A DNA stretch of 64,000 nt, taken from contig CAJFTS010000012.1 of assembly GCA_904420015.1 (NCBI GenBank), positions 1 to 64,000 on the forward strand, read 5' to 3'. Below, in pieces: positions 53,113 through 61,543 of the stretch; position 1 is the stretch's first letter, and every line of letters begins with the position of its first letter. The translations under genes were made by a program, and so were the position numbers. Under the pieces are notes generated by a model, which ran no database searches, was not told where the DNA came from, and was given only the letters and a program-made list of their open reading frames with translations. This stretch comes from an uncultured Clostridia bacterium (GTDB taxonomy: Bacteria; Bacillota; Clostridia; Oscillospirales; Acutalibacteraceae).

Positions 53113-53951
53113 ACATTGCGGTAGTGGGGCTGGGGCTGATCGGCGGTTCCCTATGCAAGGCGATCAAGCACCGCACCAAGCATCTGTGCCTTGGCCTGGA
53201 TCAAAGCGAAGAGACCATCCGCGCCGCCCTCAACCAGGGGGCCATCGACCGGGAGATTGGGCCGGACGGCCTTAAGGAAGCGGACATGACCTTTGTCTGC
53301 CTGCACCCGCAGCAGAGCATTGATTTCCTATTGCAAAACCGGGACTGCTTTCGTCCGGGCAGCATTGTGGCGGACGTATGCGGCGTCAAAAAGGCGGTGG
53401 TGGATCAAGTGACCCTGCCTTTGCGGGAACGGGGCGTCGCTTTTGTGGGGACCCATCCCATGGCGGGAAGGGAGTTTTCCGGCTTTGCCTATTCCCTCGA
53501 CAGCCTGTTCGACCGGGCCAGCTTCATCATCACCCCTTCGGCGGGGACTCCCGGCTGTGCCATCGAGGCGGTGGAGGCCCTTGCCAAGGACATCGGCTTT
53601 GCCAGAATTGTACTTACCACCCCGCTGGAACACGACCGGATCATTGCGTTTACCTCCCAGCTGGCCCATGTGGTGTCCAGCGCTTACATCAAAAGCCCCT
53701 CGCTAAAGAAGCAGGGCGGTTTTACCGGCGGCAGCTTTCAAGATCTGACCCGGGTGGCCAAGCTCAACGAAGAGATGTGGACCACCCTGTTCCTTCTGAA
53801 CCAGGGGCCGCTGGTCGAGGAGATCGACTGCATTTTAGCGAGGCTCGCCGAATACCGGGAGGCGATTGCGGCGGGAGACGCCGACCGTTTGTGTGCGCTG
53901 CTGCGGGAAGGAAGGATCTTAAAGGAAGAAAGCCTGAGGGAAACCGAATAA
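53109..53951 (+). CDS. tyrA: Prephenate dehydrogenase
   Basis: MNIAVVGLGLIGGSLCKAIK; VGTHPMAGREFSGF. Confidence 0.93.
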   Translation: MNIAVVGLGLIGGSLCKAIKHRTKHLCLGLDQSEETIRAALNQGAIDREIGPDGLKEADMTFVCLHPQQSIDFLLQNRDCFRPGSIVADVCGVKKAVVDQVTLPLRERGVAFVGTHPMAGREFSGFAYSLDSLFDRASFIITPSAGTPGCAIEAVEALAKDIGFARIVLTTPLEHDRIIAFTSQLAHVVSSAYIKSPSLKKQGGFTGGSFQDLTRVAKLNEEMWTTLFLLNQGPLVEEIDCILARLAEYREAIAAGDADRLCALLREGRILKEESLRETE

Positions 53952-53960
53952 GACAGCAAG

Positions 53961-53985
53961 GCCGCGTGAGGATCACGCGGCTTTT
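53961..53985 (+). terminator. Terminator after tyrA
   Basis: gccgcgtg aggat cacgcggc tttt. Confidence 0.65.
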
Positions 53986-54021
53986 CCTTTGCAGCGGCGG
54001 ATTTTAACGCCGGTATCAAGT

Positions 54022-54077
54022 AAAAAAGGGAAGGGGAAGCGCCTGTTTGGAAAGGCCGCTTCCCCTTCCTTTTTTTG
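54022..54077. terminator. Long bidirectional terminator-like hairpin
   Basis: aaaaaagggaaggggaagcg...cgcttccccttccttttttt. Confidence 0.6.
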
Positions 54078-54148
54078 TTGGAATCCCATCCGGGCTTAAG
54101 AGGATGAGAATCCGGACAAGCATTTATGAAAAAAAGGAGAGCAACCGC

Positions 54149-54205
54149 TTGACAACGGCGAATCGGGTTGCTATAATACAATCAAACAGATGAACAAATG
54201 CTCAT
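54149..54205 (+). promoter_or_regulatory. Consensus promoter TTGACA-N17-TATAAT plus SmtB/ArsR-type operator
   Basis: TTGACA 54149-54154; TATAAT 54172-54177; ATGAaCAaaTGcTCAT 54190-54205. Confidence 0.8.
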
Positions 54206-54224
54206 ATGAATGGAGGATAAAAAT

Positions 54225-54590
54225 ATGAAGGACGGTTCCCAATCCAATTCGCAGCCGGCGGCCCTTTCCCATGACGAGATGATCGCCCAGGTCCAGGACC
54301 AGATGCCCGATGAGGAAACCCTTTATGATTTGGCGGAGCTGTTTAAGGTATTCGGAGATACCACCCGGGTGCGGATCATGTGCGCGCTGTTTGAACAGGA
54401 GCTGAGTGTGACGGATATCGCCGAGCTCCTGGGAATGGGGCAGTCGGCCATCTCCCATCAGCTGCGGCTGCTGCGGTCGGCCCGTTTGGTGCGTTCCCGC
54501 CGGGACGGGAAGATGGCCTACTATTCTTTGGATGACGAGCATGTACGGGAAATCTTCGACAAGGGTTTGGCCCATATCGAGGAACGCTGA
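54225..54590 (+). CDS. ArsR/SmtB family metal-sensing repressor
   Basis: LFKVFGDTTRVRIMCALFEQELSVTDIAELLGMGQSAISHQLRLLRSARLVRSRRDGKMAYYSLDDEHVREIFDKGLAHIEER. Confidence 0.95.
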   Translation: MKDGSQSNSQPAALSHDEMIAQVQDQMPDEETLYDLAELFKVFGDTTRVRIMCALFEQELSVTDIAELLGMGQSAISHQLRLLRSARLVRSRRDGKMAYYSLDDEHVREIFDKGLAHIEER

Positions 54591-54639
54591 ATCGGCTTTT
54601 CTTTTTCTAACATATGACTTTAGAAAAGGGGTAAGAGTT

Positions 54640-56721
54640 ATGGTACGCAAGAAATATGAGGTACACAATCTCGACTGCGCCCACTGTGCGGCGAAGATCG
54701 AACATGCGGTAGCGCAGCTGCAGGGGGTGGGCAGCTCCAATTTGGATTTCGTCACCCGTTCCTTTGTGGTGACGGTGGACGAGGAGCATGCGCCCAGCCT
54801 GCAACAAAACATTGAAAAGATTATTGCGAAAATGGAACCGGACGCAAAGCTGGTGGTCCCGCAGGAGCAGGAAAAGGGACAGCCGCGCGAAGGCGGTTGG
54901 GTCAAATACCTGTTGCTGGGGCTGGCGGCGGCCTTCTTTGCGGCGGGCCTGATCTGCTCCTATGCGGGGGTGCCTACCCTGGTCTACGCCCTGCTTTTTG
55001 CGGCGGCAACCCTTTTGGGCGGCTATGAGACGCTGCTCAAGGGGCTCAACAGCCTGGTTCATTTGCAGGTAGACGAAAACCTGCTCATGACCATCGCGGT
55101 GGTGGCGGCCTTTGCGCTGGGCGATTACCCGGAGGCGGCCGGGGTTGCGCTCTTGTTCTGTGTCGGGGAGATGTTTGAGGACCGGGCGGTGGACCGCTCC
55201 CGGAAGGACATCGAGGCCCTTGCCCAGATCCAGCCTACCGAGGCGGCCAGATATCTGCCCGACGGTTCCACCAAGGTGGTGCCTGCCGAGGCGGTACAGG
55301 TGGACGAGGTCATCGCGGTGCGCCCCTTTGAGCGGGTGCCTCTGGACGGCGTAGTGCTGGAGGGGCATTCGAATGTGAATACGGCGGCGCTGACCGGCGA
55401 GAGCGTACCGCTTGAGGCGATGAAGGGAACCCAGCTACTTTCCGGCATGGTAAACGGCGAGGCGCTTTTAAAGGTGAAGGTAACCAACCGGTTTGAGGAT
55501 TCCGCCGCGTCGCGCATCATCGCCATGGTGCAGGACGCCGCATCCCGCAAGGGGAAATCGGAGCGGTTTATCACCCGGTTTGCCCGGGTGTATACCCCGG
55601 TAGTGGTGGCGGCGGCCGTCCTGCTGGCGGTGCTGCCTCCCCTGTTCGGGATGGGGGAATTCACCGAATGGCTCCAGCGGGCGCTGGTATTCTTGGTGGC
55701 CTCCTGCCCTTGCGCGCTGGTGATATCCGTGCCGCTGGGCTTCTTCTCAGGCATCGGCGCCGCGTCGAAAAAGGGCGTGCTGGTCAAGGGCGGCAAATAT
55801 GTCGAGCTGCTTTCCAAGGCGGATGCGGCGGTCTTTGATAAGACGGGCACCATTACCACCGGCCAGCTGCAGGTGACCGAGGCGGTTTCGTTCGACAGCA
55901 CCTATGACAAAGAGGAGCTGCTCCGGCTGGCGGCCGCCGCCGAGCGGTATTCCAGCCATCCCATCGCCCAGGCCATCTGCCGGGCGGCGGGGGAAAACAG
56001 CCTCAAAGGGGAAGCCTACGAGGAGCATCCCGGCTACGGGGTAGAGGCGAACGTGGACGGAAAGCGGATCATGGTGGGTGCGCAACGAATGCTCGCCAAG
56101 TTTGCAATCAAGGGCGAGGGACTGCCGCAGGCTTCGGTGTATGTAGCGGTGGACGGAGAGGTGAAGGGCGCCATCCAGGTGCGCGACACCCTGCGTACCG
56201 ATGTGACCGGCATGATTAAGGCGCTGGAGGAAGAGGGGATCGGCCGGCTGGTCATGCTCACCGGCGACGGAGAGCAGGTGGCGAAGGAAATCGCCGCCCA
56301 GGCGGGAATCCGCGAGTTCCACGCGGGGCTGCTTCCCCAGGATAAGGTGCGGCTGATGGAGGAAATCCGAAGCCAGTCGGGAAAGACGGTATTCGTCGGC
56401 GACGGCATCAACGACGCGCCGGTTCTGGCGGCGGCCGATGTGGGGGTAGCCATGGGGCTGGGATCGGATGCGGCCATTGAGGCGGCGGACGTGGTGCTGG
56501 TGGAAAACAAGCCCTCCCGTTTGGCGGACGCCGTCCGTCTGTTTCGAAAGGTAATGCGGGTGGTGCGCTTCAACATCGTTTTCGCTTTGGCGGTCAAGGC
56601 GGCGGTTTTGGTGCTGGCGGCCTTCGGCCTGGCGCCTATGTGGCTGGCGGTGCTAGCGGACACCGGCGTGGCGCTTCTGGCGGTGCTTAATTCCGCACGG
56701 CTTTTAAAGAGTAGGATGTAA
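54640..56721 (+). CDS. Heavy-metal P1B-type ATPase (Zn/Cd/Pb exporter)
   Basis: HMA domain HNLDCAHCAAKIE; SCPCALVISVPL; DKTGTITTG; GDGINDAPVLAAADVGVAMG. Confidence 0.95.
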   Translation: MVRKKYEVHNLDCAHCAAKIEHAVAQLQGVGSSNLDFVTRSFVVTVDEEHAPSLQQNIEKIIAKMEPDAKLVVPQEQEKGQPREGGWVKYLLLGLAAAFFAAGLICSYAGVPTLVYALLFAAATLLGGYETLLKGLNSLVHLQVDENLLMTIAVVAAFALGDYPEAAGVALLFCVGEMFEDRAVDRSRKDIEALAQIQPTEAARYLPDGSTKVVPAEAVQVDEVIAVRPFERVPLDGVVLEGHSNVNTAALTGESVPLEAMKGTQLLSGMVNGEALLKVKVTNRFEDSAASRIIAMVQDAASRKGKSERFITRFARVYTPVVVAAAVLLAVLPPLFGMGEFTEWLQRALVFLVASCPCALVISVPLGFFSGIGAASKKGVLVKGGKYVELLSKADAAVFDKTGTITTGQLQVTEAVSFDSTYDKEELLRLAAAAERYSSHPIAQAICRAAGENSLKGEAYEEHPGYGVEANVDGKRIMVGAQRMLAKFAIKGEGLPQASVYVAVDGEVKGAIQVRDTLRTDVTGMIKALEEEGIGRLVMLTGDGEQVAKEIAAQAGIREFHAGLLPQDKVRLMEEIRSQSGKTVFVGDGINDAPVLAAADVGVAMGLGSDAAIEAADVVLVENKPSRLADAVRLFRKVMRVVRFNIVFALAVKAAVLVLAAFGLAPMWLAVLADTGVALLAVLNSARLLKSRM

Positions 56722-56761
56722 GGGCGCGCGTTTGCGGCCGAAAGCCGGATATAAATAAAGG

Positions 56762-56801
56762 AGCCTGCCGGGCAGCGTATGCTGCCCGGCAGGCTTTTTT
56801 T
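56762..56801 (+). terminator. Strong terminator after metal ATPase
   Basis: agcctgccgggcagc gtat gctgcccggcaggct tttttt. Confidence 0.85.
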
Positions 56802-56852
56802 GCAGCGAACGAGGTGGGCTTGCCTCGTTTTAGCCCCAGCCGGGTGACGTTC

Positions 56853-57194
56853 CTATAGATAAAAGATCAGGATCCCCACTAAAATCAGGCAGTTGCCCAC
56901 CACCTTGCGCACCGTAAGCTTCTCTTTGAGGAGCCACCAGCTTAAAAGCATCACCAGAATATAGCCCAGCGACTCGATGATCGGCCCGTTCTTGTAATCC
57001 ATCCCGGAAAAGGCAAAAACGGTCAGCAGGGTGGATACCACCATCATTGAATACCCGGCGATCACATGAACATTGAGGTATTCTTTCAGAAAGGAGCCGT
57101 GCTCCTTCTGGGCGCTTTTCTTGAGAAGGATCTGGGAAAAGGAGGCCACCGTCACCGAGGCGAAGAGCAGCAGCCAGGAAAGATTAAGCGTCAT
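56853..57194 (-). CDS. EamA/SMR-like small 4-TM membrane protein, subunit 2 (ArnE/F-like architecture)
   Basis: 113 aa; SQILLKKSAQKE...GPIIESLGYILVMLLSWWLLKEKLTVRKVVGNCLILVGILIFYL. Confidence 0.85.
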   Translation of the reverse strand: MTLNLSWLLLFASVTVASFSQILLKKSAQKEHGSFLKEYLNVHVIAGYSMMVVSTLLTVFAFSGMDYKNGPIIESLGYILVMLLSWWLLKEKLTVRKVVGNCLILVGILIFYL

Positions 57195-57573
57195 CGGAAT
57201 TCACCACCATCGTTCCTGCGATGACCACCGCCACGCCGACGGCGTTTTGGATGGTCACCGATTCCTGAAAAAAGAGCACCGCCCACAGCATGGACCAGAG
57301 CAGCGCGATGGACCGGTTGGCGTAGGCTACCGACAGGTCGAACCGCTTGATGATCTGCTGCCAAAGCAGGGCGTATCCCCCCAAAATGACGATTTCCAGC
57401 CCATAAAACCCGATAAAACCGGGGGTAAGAAACCCGTATCCGGAGGCAAATTTTGCCGCCACCGTCGAAAGGGTGTAGATCATCACCACCAATTGCAGCA
57501 GCAGGATGCTTTTGATGGTAACCTTGGTATGCTTGGACGCCTTCCCTTGTTCCTTTGTATGGATGTGTTTCAT
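57184..57573 (-). CDS. EamA/SMR-like small 4-TM membrane protein, subunit 1 (ArnE/F-like architecture)
   Basis: 129 aa; YTLSTVAAKFASG...LSVAYANRSIALLWSMLWAVLFFQESVTIQNAVGVAVVIAGTMVV; overlaps neighbours. Confidence 0.85.
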   Translation of the reverse strand: MKHIHTKEQGKASKHTKVTIKSILLLQLVVMIYTLSTVAAKFASGYGFLTPGFIGFYGLEIVILGGYALLWQQIIKRFDLSVAYANRSIALLWSMLWAVLFFQESVTIQNAVGVAVVIAGTMVVNSDDA

Positions 57574-58712
57574 AGTTCCAGAAGCCTTTTTATTTGTTCT
57601 CGGTCGTCGCCGGCCAGGATATAGTACCCGTATCGGGTGGAGCTGTCCACAACCCGATGGGTGAAGGGCTCCATCTCGCTTTCCAGGCGGATAAGCTCCG
57701 GGGCCTCCCGCCGGATCCGATCCAGCCGGTCTAAATCCTTTTGGCCGAATACGAACCGGATCGCAGCCGCCTTAAAATGCGGCCCCTTCTGGAGGGAAAG
57801 CGGTATGCCAGCCGCCGCCTCGGTCACCATGCGGACAAAATCGCAGCCGGTGGAAAGGGGGACCAGGTGGGAGCCGATGCAGTCCCCGCCCATCCGTGCG
57901 CCGATTTCAATGAGGCGCACCTGGCCCCGGGGGGTTATCTTCAGCTCGGCATGGGAGGCGCCGCAGGTGACCTTCAGCGCATCAAGCGCCGCGAAAACCG
58001 CGGTGACGATCCGGCTCTGCCATTGGGCAGGGACTTCGGCGGGCTGTATATGCCCGGTTTCGATGAAATGGGGAGCACCGGTGGTATACTTTTTCGTCAG
58101 CGCAAGGAAGGTATGCCTGCCGTCCTGGGAGATGCATTCGCAGCTGAACTCCTCGCCTTCGATATACTCCTCTACGATGGCGCGCTTCTCAAAGGAATTC
58201 GCCCAGGCGTCTGCAAGCGCCTGCATCAGGCCGTCCGGGGAGCACAGCTTGGTAATTCCCCGGCTGCCCGACCGGTCGGTGGGCTTGACGATCACCGGGT
58301 AGGGGAGGGCGGCCGGGTCGAAGGCATCGCCGGGAGAAAGGCGCAGATACCGAGGGGTGGGGATACCGGCCGCCTCCAGGGCCTGCCGCATGGCGTACTT
58401 ATTGGTGGTCAGGATTGTGCAGGCAGAGCTGTTACCAGGCAGGCCCAGCCGCTGGGCCAGAAACTGTACGGTGACGGCGGCCAGGTCGGAGGCAATGGTC
58501 GCTACCGCATCCGGTCGGATACGCCGGCAGACGGCGAGGATTTCCTCCTTTTCGGTGATGCTCACCGGATAGAAATGATCCGCCGTCCTTGCACCTACCG
58601 CCCCTTCCTGCCAGGCGAATACATGGGTCTCATACCCCAGCTTCTTTGCGCTGCGGATGAGCGGGTCCTGAAAGGAGTTGGCGCCGATGATCGCAATCCG
58701 TTTCCTTTTCAT
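57570..58712 (-). CDS. ATP-grasp domain ligase
   Basis: KYAMRQALEAAGIPTPRYL...YPVIVKPTDRSGSRGITKL...IVEEYIEGEEFSCECI...EIGARMGGDCIGSHLV. Confidence 0.9.
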   Translation of the reverse strand: MKRKRIAIIGANSFQDPLIRSAKKLGYETHVFAWQEGAVGARTADHFYPVSITEKEEILAVCRRIRPDAVATIASDLAAVTVQFLAQRLGLPGNSSACTILTTNKYAMRQALEAAGIPTPRYLRLSPGDAFDPAALPYPVIVKPTDRSGSRGITKLCSPDGLMQALADAWANSFEKRAIVEEYIEGEEFSCECISQDGRHTFLALTKKYTTGAPHFIETGHIQPAEVPAQWQSRIVTAVFAALDALKVTCGASHAELKITPRGQVRLIEIGARMGGDCIGSHLVPLSTGCDFVRMVTEAAAGIPLSLQKGPHFKAAAIRFVFGQKDLDRLDRIRREAPELIRLESEMEPFTHRVVDSSTRYGYYILAGDDREQIKRLLEL

Positions 58713-58733
58713 GAAGCTACCGATCCTTTCCCC

Positions 58734-59870
58734 TTACTCGGATACCCGGTAAAAATCCCGGACGGCCTGTACGATATAGGCGAGAGATTCCTCCGAAAGC
58801 TTATAGTACATCGGCAGGCGCACCAGCCGTTCGCTCTCCCGGGTGGTGTACCGGTCCTCGCCGAAGAACCGGCCGAACCGTTTTCCGGCCGGGGCGGTAT
58901 GCAGCGGGATATAATGAAAGACGCACTGAATCCCCCGGCTTTTCATATAGTCGATAAACCGGGTGCGTTCGTCGAGATCCTTGCATTTGATGTAATACAT
59001 ATGGGCGTTGTGCACACAGCCGTCGGGGACCGTCGGCTGCTCGATCAAGCCCCGGTCTTGCAAAGGGCGCAGAGCTTCGTGGTAGTAATTCCACGAAGCA
59101 AGCCGGTCGGCGTTGATCTGGTCGGCCATCAGCAGCTGGGCCCAAAGGTAGGCGGCGTTTAGGTCGCTGGGAAGATAGGAGGAGCCAAAGTCCACCCAGG
59201 TATATTTGTCCACCTGGCCGCGGAAGAATTTGCTGCGGTTGGTGCCCTTTTCGCGGATGATTTCCGCCTTCTCCGCATATACCGGGTCCTGGAACAGGAT
59301 GGCGCCCCCTTCGCCCATGCTGTAGTTTTTCGTTTCATGAAAGCTGTAGCAGCCGAAGTCTCCCATTGTTCCCAGCGCCCTTCCTTTGTAGGAGGACATG
59401 ACCCCTTGGGCCGCATCCTCCACCACCTTCAGGCCATGCTTTTTCGCCACCGCCAGGATGGCGTCCATTTCGCAGGAAACCCCCGCATAGTGGACCGGGA
59501 CGATTGCCTTGGTGCGCTCGGTCACCGCCGCCTCTAAGAGCGCTTCATTGAGGTTCATGGTGTCCGGGCGGATGTCCACAAACACCAGCTTCGCTCCGCG
59601 CATCACAAAGGCGTCCGCCGTGGAAACAAAGGTGTAGGAGGGCAGGAGAACCTCATCCCCTTCCTCGATGCCGCACAGAAGGGCGGCCATCTCCAGCGCG
59701 TGGGTGCAGGAGGTGGTCAGCAGCGCATTGGAAACCGTGAACCGGTCCTTGAGCCATGCGGTGCACTTCTTCGTAAATTCACCGTCGCCGCAGATTTTGT
59801 GCTGGGCGATGGCCTGCTGGATATAGCCGGTTTCGTTGCCGGTGGAGGGAGGAATATTAAAATCAATCAT
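58734..59870 (-). CDS. wecE: dTDP-4-amino-4,6-dideoxygalactose transaminase (WecE/RffA type, DegT/DnrJ/EryC1 family)
   Basis: ICGDGEFTKKCTAWL; LPSYTFVSTADAFVMRGAKLVFVDIRPDTMNLNEALLEAAVT; VEDAAQGVMSSYKGRALGTMGDFGCYSFHETKNY PLP-Lys; close resemblance to WecE along its length. Confidence 0.93.
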   Translation of the reverse strand: MIDFNIPPSTGNETGYIQQAIAQHKICGDGEFTKKCTAWLKDRFTVSNALLTTSCTHALEMAALLCGIEEGDEVLLPSYTFVSTADAFVMRGAKLVFVDIRPDTMNLNEALLEAAVTERTKAIVPVHYAGVSCEMDAILAVAKKHGLKVVEDAAQGVMSSYKGRALGTMGDFGCYSFHETKNYSMGEGGAILFQDPVYAEKAEIIREKGTNRSKFFRGQVDKYTWVDFGSSYLPSDLNAAYLWAQLLMADQINADRLASWNYYHEALRPLQDRGLIEQPTVPDGCVHNAHMYYIKCKDLDERTRFIDYMKSRGIQCVFHYIPLHTAPAGKRFGRFFGEDRYTTRESERLVRLPMYYKLSEESLAYIVQAVRDFYRVSE

Positions 59871-59897
59871 AGTGAAACGTTCACGCCTCCGATTGGT

Positions 59898-61244
59898 TTA
59901 TTTGACATAGGCTGGATACAACACCAGAGCGTAGGACAGCACGCTTAAGGCAACCACGCCTCCTCCGATGCAGATTTGCACGAACACCTGAAACCTCCGG
60001 CTGATAAACAGGCGCTCGATCAGGGTCTTAAGACCCATCGTTACTAGAAACATAAAGGGCACCAGCATGGGAAGCAGATACCGTCCCTGGGGCTGGAAAT
60101 CACTGAAATAAGAGTAATAAACGCTCAAAACCACCGGGATGAAGGCGGCGAGGACCATGACCGCGAAAAAAAGTATCCGCCGGTGTTCCTCCCGGCTGCG
60201 GTTTCGTACCCGGGTAAAGCCGTTGATGAGCTTGACGGCCACGCCGGCAAAGCCCAGCAGAAAGAGGGTGCTGTAAAGAACATACATCCAGGAGGGAAGG
60301 GGATAGGCCATATACCCAAAGAAGCCGATAAAACTTTTGAAGGAGGTCTTCAGCCAGAGCATGTTTATAAGCATATACGCAAGGGAAACGCCTTGGCTTT
60401 GGGGAGTAATTCGGTTGGAAGGCTTGACGTAGTCGAGCCCATACGTCTGTGCATATTCATCCGAGGTGCGCATCCCCAGAAAATCGCCGTTGTAAAGCAC
60501 GGCGTTGCGGATAAACCACCAGCCCGCCAGCAGAATCACAACCCCTACAATCAGCAGGCCGTATCGGAGCATGCGCTTATAGTCAACCTTCTTTTCCTCA
60601 AAGAAAAAGAAGGAAAGGACAAAGAGCAGCACACTGCAAAGAAGGAATCCGTAAGCGTTATAGTAGGACAGGGAGCAGACCGCCGCCGCCGCCCCAAGAA
60701 AGAGGCAGCTTTTTCGGTCCCATCGGCTTTGCAGGCCGAGGATCCAGGCATAGACGAGCATGGCCGAGGAAAAGAGTGCCAGTGCGTCGTTGTTGACGTA
60801 GGAAGAGATAAAGACAAACTGGGGAAGAAGGGCCGCCAGCAGGACGAAAAGATAGCGATACCCGCCTCGAAAGAGCTTTCGGCCGATCCGGATGCAAAAA
60901 TAAGCGGTTCCCACACAGCATAGGATGCTGACCATCCGCGCCGCCATCAACAGGACAAAGGGATCGGTGGAAAATAGGCTTGCCACCTTCATAAACCCGG
61001 CGCTTACGATATAGGATAAAATAGGAGTAAAGGCATAGGAGATGCCCCAGATGGGGTTGCGGATGGCGGGGTCGCCGCCATGGGGCAGATAACCGTGCTG
61101 ATAAATAAATTCCGGTATTTGGTAGCGCATATATTCGTCCGGCGCGGAATTGTAAGGCTGCGTAACCGCCCAGAGAAAATAAAAACCGAACAATAGCACT
61201 AGGATTCCACAGGTCAGAAGAGAATCGCGTTTGACTGCTTTCAT
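59898..61244 (-). CDS. DUF2142-like polytopic membrane protein, probable GT-C-type glycosyltransferase
   Basis: About 10 TM; YNSAPDEYMRYQIPEFIYQHGYLP first-loop acidic motif; SYVNNDALA. Confidence 0.75.
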   Translation of the reverse strand: MKAVKRDSLLTCGILVLLFGFYFLWAVTQPYNSAPDEYMRYQIPEFIYQHGYLPHGGDPAIRNPIWGISYAFTPILSYIVSAGFMKVASLFSTDPFVLLMAARMVSILCCVGTAYFCIRIGRKLFRGGYRYLFVLLAALLPQFVFISSYVNNDALALFSSAMLVYAWILGLQSRWDRKSCLFLGAAAAVCSLSYYNAYGFLLCSVLLFVLSFFFFEEKKVDYKRMLRYGLLIVGVVILLAGWWFIRNAVLYNGDFLGMRTSDEYAQTYGLDYVKPSNRITPQSQGVSLAYMLINMLWLKTSFKSFIGFFGYMAYPLPSWMYVLYSTLFLLGFAGVAVKLINGFTRVRNRSREEHRRILFFAVMVLAAFIPVVLSVYYSYFSDFQPQGRYLLPMLVPFMFLVTMGLKTLIERLFISRRFQVFVQICIGGGVVALSVLSYALVLYPAYVK

Positions 61245-61463
61245 TGATAACGCTCCATGTTATAAAATTGAAATAGTTTCCTCTTTATTCGTCCGATAGT
61301 ATACCACTGTACAAAGGCAATCTCAATCGAAGACGGCATAAATTTAATGATTTGTTACAATAATGAGGATGATCGCCGGGGCGGGAATGCATACGAAAAG
61401 GGTGAAAAAATTAGCCCGCTTCCCGCCCTTTTTGCTGGGAACCGGGGCGCTTTTGCGTCTTCC

Positions 61464-61491
61464 TTGCTTTTTTTATGAGGCGTGCTATAAT
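61464..61491 (+). promoter_or_regulatory. Promoter for GT2 gene TTGCTT-N16-TATAAT
   Basis: TTGCTT 61464-61469, TATAAT 61486-61491. Confidence 0.45.
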
Positions 61492-61543
61492 AATGGGCGT
61501 CGAAAAAGAACGAAGAAATTATTGAAAGGAACGGACGCGCTTT

